From NCBI GenBank assembly GCA_033763635.1, contig JANRKG010000025.1:1-16885 (forward strand): 16,885 nt of DNA, given 5' to 3'. Made by a program: the position numbers and the translations under genes. Shown in pieces: positions 13,288-16,885 of the stretch (positions are counted from its first letter, which is position 1; each line of letters starts with the position of its first letter). The DNA comes from JANRKG01 sp033763635 (lineage in GTDB: Bacteria; Cyanobacteriota; Cyanobacteriia; GCF-001939115). The notes beneath the pieces are model-generated. The model did no database searches. It was not told the origin of the DNA and worked only from the letters and a program-made list of their open reading frames with translations.

Positions 13288-15651
13288 CTAAAGCTTGATC
13301 TGATAGCCCTTTCCTTCATCCACGAAGGAGTGAGTGGTGATAACAGAAGCTGTGTCCCATCGTTCGATCGTTATCTGGCGTGGCTGGAACGATTCTTGGG
13401 GCTGCTGCTTGCCGTGCTGTTTTGCACCCATGCTGAAAAGAGTTCCCTCGGAAGAGGATTGCAGATGGAAATGGGTTGTTGCCCAGTTTCCCTCGCGGTA
13501 TCGATCGGTCTGTCCATCATCTTCATACAAGGTCCATTCTCCCTGTCCCGGCCAGATGCGTAGGGTCAGGTCATGGTTGGCTTGTTCCCCGATATGCTGC
13601 ATGACCTGAGCCATTGGGATAATACTTCCCGATCGCACATAAAGGGGCATGCGCTCTAGCGGAGCACGGGCCAGGATATGCACAGGGCCATCGTACACTT
13701 CACCGCTCCACCAATCAAACCAACATCCTTCTGGTAGGTAGACAGCCCGATGCTCCACTCCGGGCCGCAGAATGGGGGCAGCCATCAGAAATGGACCCAG
13801 CATCACCTGATCCGCTAGATTGTAGGTTTTGGGATCATTCGGGAAGTGGTACAGTAACGGTCGCAAAATGGGCGCTCCGGTTTGATGGGCCTCCCAGAAG
13901 AGAGTGTACAGGTAAGGCATCAGTCGGTAGCGGAGTTCAATGTACTCCCGACAAATGTTTTCCACCCAATCGCCAAAGACCCAGGGTTCGTGACGAGCCG
14001 TACTCATGGCGGAATGGCCCCGCATCAACGGGTAGAGCATCCCTACCTGCATCCAGCGAGCAAATAACTCTGCGGTAGCATTCCCGGCAAACCCACCAAT
14101 ATCACAACCGACAAAAGCCACCCCTGACAGACCCATATTGCAGAGCATCGGGAGGGACATTTCCAGGTGTTCCCAGAGGGATTGGTTATCCCCCATCCAA
14201 ACCGAGGACCAGCGCTGAACTCCCGCAAACCCCGATCGCGTCAAGACAAACGATCGCTCCCCTGGTCGCAGCCGTTCCAGCGCTTCATAACTGGCCCGTG
14301 CCATACTCAACCCATAAAGGTTGTGAACTTCAGCATGGGTCGTCCGTTCCGCCAACGGTCCTTGAGGTGCGTCCATTGGGAAGCAGATTTTGTTGCCCTC
14401 ATCGCCAAAGGGGCGATCGTCGATCGCGGGTTCGTTCATGTCATTCCAGATGCCCGACACTCCCGCTTCGGTCAGGGTTTTGTGCCAGTCTCCCCACCAA
14501 TGACGCACTTCAGACCGCAGAAAATCAGGGAATACGGCTTTTTCGGGCCAGACATACCCATGAAAGATTGGCCCCTCTGCTTTGCGAATGAAGTAATCCT
14601 GGGCCATTCCTTCATCGAAGACCGAGTAATTGGCTTCCGGTTCGTATTTAACGCCAGGATCTACGATCGTCACCACTCGAAAGCCATCCTGGGCCAGATC
14701 TTGCACCAGTTTTTTCGGTTCGGGAAAGCGCTGGGGACTCCAGGTAAAAATTCGGTAGCCCCGCATGTAATCGATATCAAAATGGATCACATCACAGGGA
14801 ATGCGCCGCTGCCGAAACTCCTGGGCTAACTGCCGCACCACCGTTTCAGAATCGTAGCTCCAGCGGCATTGGTGATACCCCAGAGACCATTTTGGGGGGA
14901 GGGGCATTCTGCCCGTCAGTTGGGTATAAGTTTCCAGAATACGGGCCGGATTGGGACCGTAAATCAGGTAGTAATCTAGCTCCGGTCCCCGTGTTCCCAT
15001 GCGCCAAACCCCAGGCTGTTCGGCTCCCAGATCAAACTGGCTCCAGAAAGTAGAATTCAGAAACACTCCATAGGCAAGGCCAGGGCGCAGTGCCATGAAG
15101 AACGGAATTGCCTGGTACATTTCATCCGTCAACGAACCGTAGTCGAGGGCATCTACGGTCCAGTTCGTTTTGCACTCCGATCGCTTATCCAGTAAGCCCG
15201 TCCGCTCCCCAAACCCGTAGAAATGCTCCTCGGCCTCAATCCGCTTCCACCCGGCAACGACTCCCTGATGCCAACCCACCCCCGGAGCCACATCTTGGGC
15301 AAAGGGGGTTCCGGCCCGATCGCAACATCCAATCTGTCCGGTTTGGCGATCAATTCTCACCCACAGTTCATCCGTATGGATTTCAATAGCCTTCTCCAAT
15401 TCCTTCACGCTAAAAGAGGGGATTGTCCACTCTGAATCCTCCAGCGTGACAGCCCACGATCGACGAGGCAAAAACGTTCCTGTCGGAGCAATCCGCACCC
15501 GCACCAAATTGGGAGCCAGCACGCTTACCCGTAGCCTCGCCTGTCCACACTGCCCTTCCAGAAACCGATCGCCCCGCTCAAAGGTTTGAAGGGAGCCGAT
15601 CAGAGCCCAATTTTGTTCGTGGGTTGGTAATTTTCCAAAATATTGCGGCAT
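13288..15651 (-). CDS. Alpha-glucosidase, glycoside hydrolase family 31
   Basis: 787-aa cytosolic retaining glycosidase that should release glucose from the non-reducing end of alpha-glucans or oligosaccharides. N-terminal galactose-mutarotase-like beta domain (about 1-230) with FYGFGERTG; catalytic barrel from about 245 (LPPKWSLGYHQCRWSY); nucleophile D404 in GIWNDMNEP; acid/base D488 in WMGDNQSLW; RGHSAMSTARHEPW near the end of the barrel; then beta-sandwich domains to the C-terminus. No signal peptide. It could also be specific for other alpha-glucosides; alpha-xylosidases share the fold. In cyanobacteria it may act in glycogen or glucosylated compatible-solute turnover (inference). ATG 15651 is the only good start; the ribosome site is weak. 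Confidence 0.95.
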   Translation of the reverse strand: MPQYFGKLPTHEQNWALIGSLQTFERGDRFLEGQCGQARLRVSVLAPNLVRVRIAPTGTFLPRRSWAVTLEDSEWTIPSFSVKELEKAIEIHTDELWVRIDRQTGQIGCCDRAGTPFAQDVAPGVGWHQGVVAGWKRIEAEEHFYGFGERTGLLDKRSECKTNWTVDALDYGSLTDEMYQAIPFFMALRPGLAYGVFLNSTFWSQFDLGAEQPGVWRMGTRGPELDYYLIYGPNPARILETYTQLTGRMPLPPKWSLGYHQCRWSYDSETVVRQLAQEFRQRRIPCDVIHFDIDYMRGYRIFTWSPQRFPEPKKLVQDLAQDGFRVVTIVDPGVKYEPEANYSVFDEGMAQDYFIRKAEGPIFHGYVWPEKAVFPDFLRSEVRHWWGDWHKTLTEAGVSGIWNDMNEPAIDDRPFGDEGNKICFPMDAPQGPLAERTTHAEVHNLYGLSMARASYEALERLRPGERSFVLTRSGFAGVQRWSSVWMGDNQSLWEHLEMSLPMLCNMGLSGVAFVGCDIGGFAGNATAELFARWMQVGMLYPLMRGHSAMSTARHEPWVFGDWVENICREYIELRYRLMPYLYTLFWEAHQTGAPILRPLLYHFPNDPKTYNLADQVMLGPFLMAAPILRPGVEHRAVYLPEGCWFDWWSGEVYDGPVHILARAPLERMPLYVRSGSIIPMAQVMQHIGEQANHDLTLRIWPGQGEWTLYEDDGQTDRYREGNWATTHFHLQSSSEGTLFSMGAKQHGKQQPQESFQPRQITIERWDTASVITTHSFVDEGKGYQIKL

Positions 15652-15851
15652 AGAGAATTATCCAGATCTCGGTGCCTGTACTGGTCCAGCCATCATTTTC
15701 TGCCCCAATGCAGTGCTTTCTCCTTCTCACTTTTCTCATGCCACTCTGAACAAACCTCTGCCTGGAGTCAGGTTTCTAAGCTCTGTCTTGGGCAGGGTTA
15801 GAACAGTCGCTAACCTTGTTACGGTGCAAGGGCTGAACTAATGAGGTTTTT

Positions 15852-16337
15852 ATGACATTTACGAAGGATGAAGCGATCGCAGGGTGCCGGGAAGCATTTA
15901 GCCGTTTAGATGTGGATGGACAATTGGCCCTGTTCTACTTCATTTACAAAGAGATGGGTGGAGCGATTACGCCAGCGGCTCCGGGGGCCAGCACCGTTTC
16001 CCCCGACATCGCGGAAGGCTTGTTCAATCAAGTGAAAGCGTTGTCCCATGATGCCCAACTTCAGCTTCAACGGGATTTGATCAATCGAGCTGACAATCAA
16101 CTCAGTCGTCAGTATGGGTCGATGGGCGATACTACGAAGCTTCTGTTCTGGTATCGGCTGGCTCAGGGAATGGATAGTGGCACAATTGTTCCGATGCCCC
16201 CGAACTATCAACTCTCCTCGGAAGGACAAGAAATCTTAAACCAAATCAAAAGTCTAGGATTTGAAAAACAAATTACCCTATTCCGTGACATCGTTTCCCC
16301 GATGGGGGCTGAACCTGCTCCAGGTGCGGAAATCTAG
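15852..16337 (+). CDS. Helical carotenoid protein (stand-alone OCP N-terminal domain)
   Basis: 161 aa; equals the N-terminal domain of the orange carotenoid protein without the NTF2-like C-terminal domain. Such proteins bind a keto-carotenoid and, depending on clade, quench singlet oxygen or phycobilisome energy. Alignment by eye to OCP shows DGQLALFYFIYKEMG (22-36), AAPGAS (42-47), NRADNQLSRQYGS (78-90), KLLFWYRLAQGM (96-107) and QITLFRDIV near the end. W100 and Y32 match OCP W110 and Y44; OCP W41 is replaced by Y29. The N-terminal arm is about 14 residues shorter than in OCP. GAGG (15843-15846) precedes the ATG by 5 nt. No C-terminal-domain partner is visible here. A terminator follows at 16493. 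Confidence 0.93.
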   Translation: MTFTKDEAIAGCREAFSRLDVDGQLALFYFIYKEMGGAITPAAPGASTVSPDIAEGLFNQVKALSHDAQLQLQRDLINRADNQLSRQYGSMGDTTKLLFWYRLAQGMDSGTIVPMPPNYQLSSEGQEILNQIKSLGFEKQITLFRDIVSPMGAEPAPGAEI

Positions 16338-16353
16338 CGTCTATTAAGGCGAG

Positions 16354-16446
16354 TTTTTGAAAAGAATTTACTGCTGGATTGCCCTTCGACTCCGCTCAGG
16401 GCACACCCACTAGTTGAGCGAAGCCGAAACCAGCGAAGCCGAAACC
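16354..16446. repeat. Interspersed repeat element, copy 2
   Basis: 16354-16405 matches copy 1 at 45 of 52 positions. TTCGACTCCGCTC (16385-16397) is answered by GAGCGAAGCCGAA (16416-16428), 11 of 13 complementary, so the stem is shared with copy 1 while the loop differs. The tail is an exact 15-bp duplication, AGCGAAGCCGAAACC at 16417-16431 and 16432-16446. The element lies between the carotenoid-protein stop and its terminator. Confidence 0.75.
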
Positions 16447-16492
16447 ACCAGGAAACCGATTTTCTAGAATCTCCTAAATTTCAGAGTGAACA

Positions 16493-16533
16493 GCAGAGGC
16501 GTTCTTCCGCAACGTCTCTGCAATATTTTTTTT
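16493..16533 (+). terminator. Rho-independent terminator after the carotenoid protein gene
   Basis: GCAGAGGCGTT (16493-16503), loop CTTCCGC, AACGTCTCTGC (16511-16521) forms an 11-bp stem with one G-U pair, followed within 5 nt by a run of eight T (16526-16533). It separates the carotenoid-protein transcript from smc. The transcript would include the repeat element in its 3' UTR. Confidence 0.85.
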
Positions 16534-16571
16534 ACTGTATTCTTTACGCAAAATCGGCTACCTTAGACGGG

Positions 16572-16612
16572 ATTGAAATTTGTTTGTCTATATGTTTGCT
16601 TAAAATTTCAAT
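16572..16612. promoter_or_regulatory. 10-bp inverted repeat upstream of smc
   Basis: ATTGAAATTT (16572-16581) and AAATTTCAAT (16603-16612) are exact complements, 31 bp centre to centre, close to three DNA turns. It lies directly upstream of the candidate promoter at 16626, where a dimeric regulator or looping protein could bind. A/T-rich repeats arise by chance, so the function is unproven. Confidence 0.4.
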
Positions 16613-16625
16613 TGCAGATACACTT

Positions 16626-16634
16626 TGGTATATT
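16626..16634 (+). promoter_or_regulatory. Candidate extended -10 promoter for smc
   Basis: TGGTATATT fits the extended -10 pattern TGnTATAAT with one mismatch. No good -35 lies 17 bp upstream, which extended -10 promoters can tolerate. Transcription would start near 16641, about 25 nt before the GTG of smc. TTGCAG (16612-16617) with TGTACT (16635-16640), 17 bp apart, is a second possibility. Confidence 0.35.
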
Positions 16635-16665
16635 TGTACTTTCCGTTTAAAGGCCCGACCCGCCC

Positions 16666-16885
16666 GTGTATATCAAGCGGATTGAACTCTCAAATTTCAA
16701 ATCCTTCGGTGGCACTACACCGATTCCATTGTTGCCGGGGTTTACGGTTGTTTCCGGCCCCAATGGGTCGGGCAAGTCTAATATTTTGGATGCCTTACTG
16801 TTTGCCCTGGGGTTGTCCAGTTCTAAGGGAATGCGGGCGGAACGATTGCCCGATCTGGTGAATCACAGTCAGACAACACGGGGGC
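16666..16885 (+). CDS. smc: Chromosome segregation protein SMC, N-terminal fragment
   Basis: Partial gene cut by the window end; 73 codons visible from GTG 16666. The start YIKRIELSNFKSFGG and the Walker A motif GPNGSGKS (residues 31-38) followed by NILDALLFALGLSS are diagnostic of the SMC ATPase head. The product organises and segregates the chromosome with ScpA and ScpB. AAAGG (16649-16653) is the only ribosome-site-like sequence and is about 12 nt upstream. RecN or SbcC are less likely because of the FKSF and FALG pattern. Confidence 0.92.
   Translation, partial: MYIKRIELSNFKSFGGTTPIPLLPGFTVVSGPNGSGKSNILDALLFALGLSSSKGMRAERLPDLVNHSQTTRG

Noticed and set aside
14167..14829. 220-codon plus-strand frame opposite the alpha-glucosidase
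   Set aside because: It is the complement of the conserved GH31 catalytic region; no ribosome site or recognisable motif.

Overview
The window looks like chromosomal DNA from a cyanobacterium, probably a filamentous Leptolyngbya/Oscillatoriales-type lineage (the lineage is inference). The evidence is repeated HIP1 octamers GCGATCGC (for example at 1669, 3015, 3913, 6327, 13093 and 15873), a stand-alone N-terminal orange-carotenoid-protein domain (helical carotenoid protein), a DUF1816 protein, a short RRM protein of the cyanobacterial Rbp type, and a two-domain NERD/zinc-ribbon protein. I see no tRNA, rRNA, CRISPR array or intact insertion sequence.

Layout. 1-480 is non-coding and structured and may be the 3' end of a mobile element. 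It stops just before ackA (acetate kinase), which is followed by a NERD-domain nuclease-like gene. A minus-strand block (4485 down to 2773) holds a small secreted protein, a short-LID adenylate kinase and RNase PH; the last two overlap by ATGA. trpD follows on the plus strand. A minus-strand lipoprotein with a retropepsin-like domain is next, then carA. A plus-strand run of STAS anti-sigma antagonist, Mini-III RNase and RlmB-like 23S rRNA methyltransferase looks like an operon touching rRNA maturation. DUF1816 and an alpha/beta hydrolase converge and overlap by 17 bp.

About 1.07 kb (11850-12921) carries no recognised gene. It holds one copy of an interspersed repeat, a possible 44-codon ORF with a strong Shine-Dalgarno sequence, a perfect 15-bp inverted repeat, a tandem pair of 10-bp palindromes, and a T/G-rich, tandemly repeated leader in front of the RRM gene. 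After a clear terminator come a minus-strand GH31 alpha-glucosidase and the plus-strand helical carotenoid protein. Then come a second copy of the repeat, a second clear terminator, an inverted repeat with an extended -10 promoter, and the start of smc, cut by the window edge.

Most genes are housekeeping: acetate and nucleotide metabolism, tryptophan and arginine/pyrimidine precursors, RNA processing, chromosome segregation. The unusual content is in the non-coding DNA and a few gene details: the repeat-rich rbp leader, the possible AUU start of the STAS gene, the repeat-expanded Arg-rich extension of the methyltransferase, and the carotenoid protein's substituted Trp. I see no obvious new multi-gene system.
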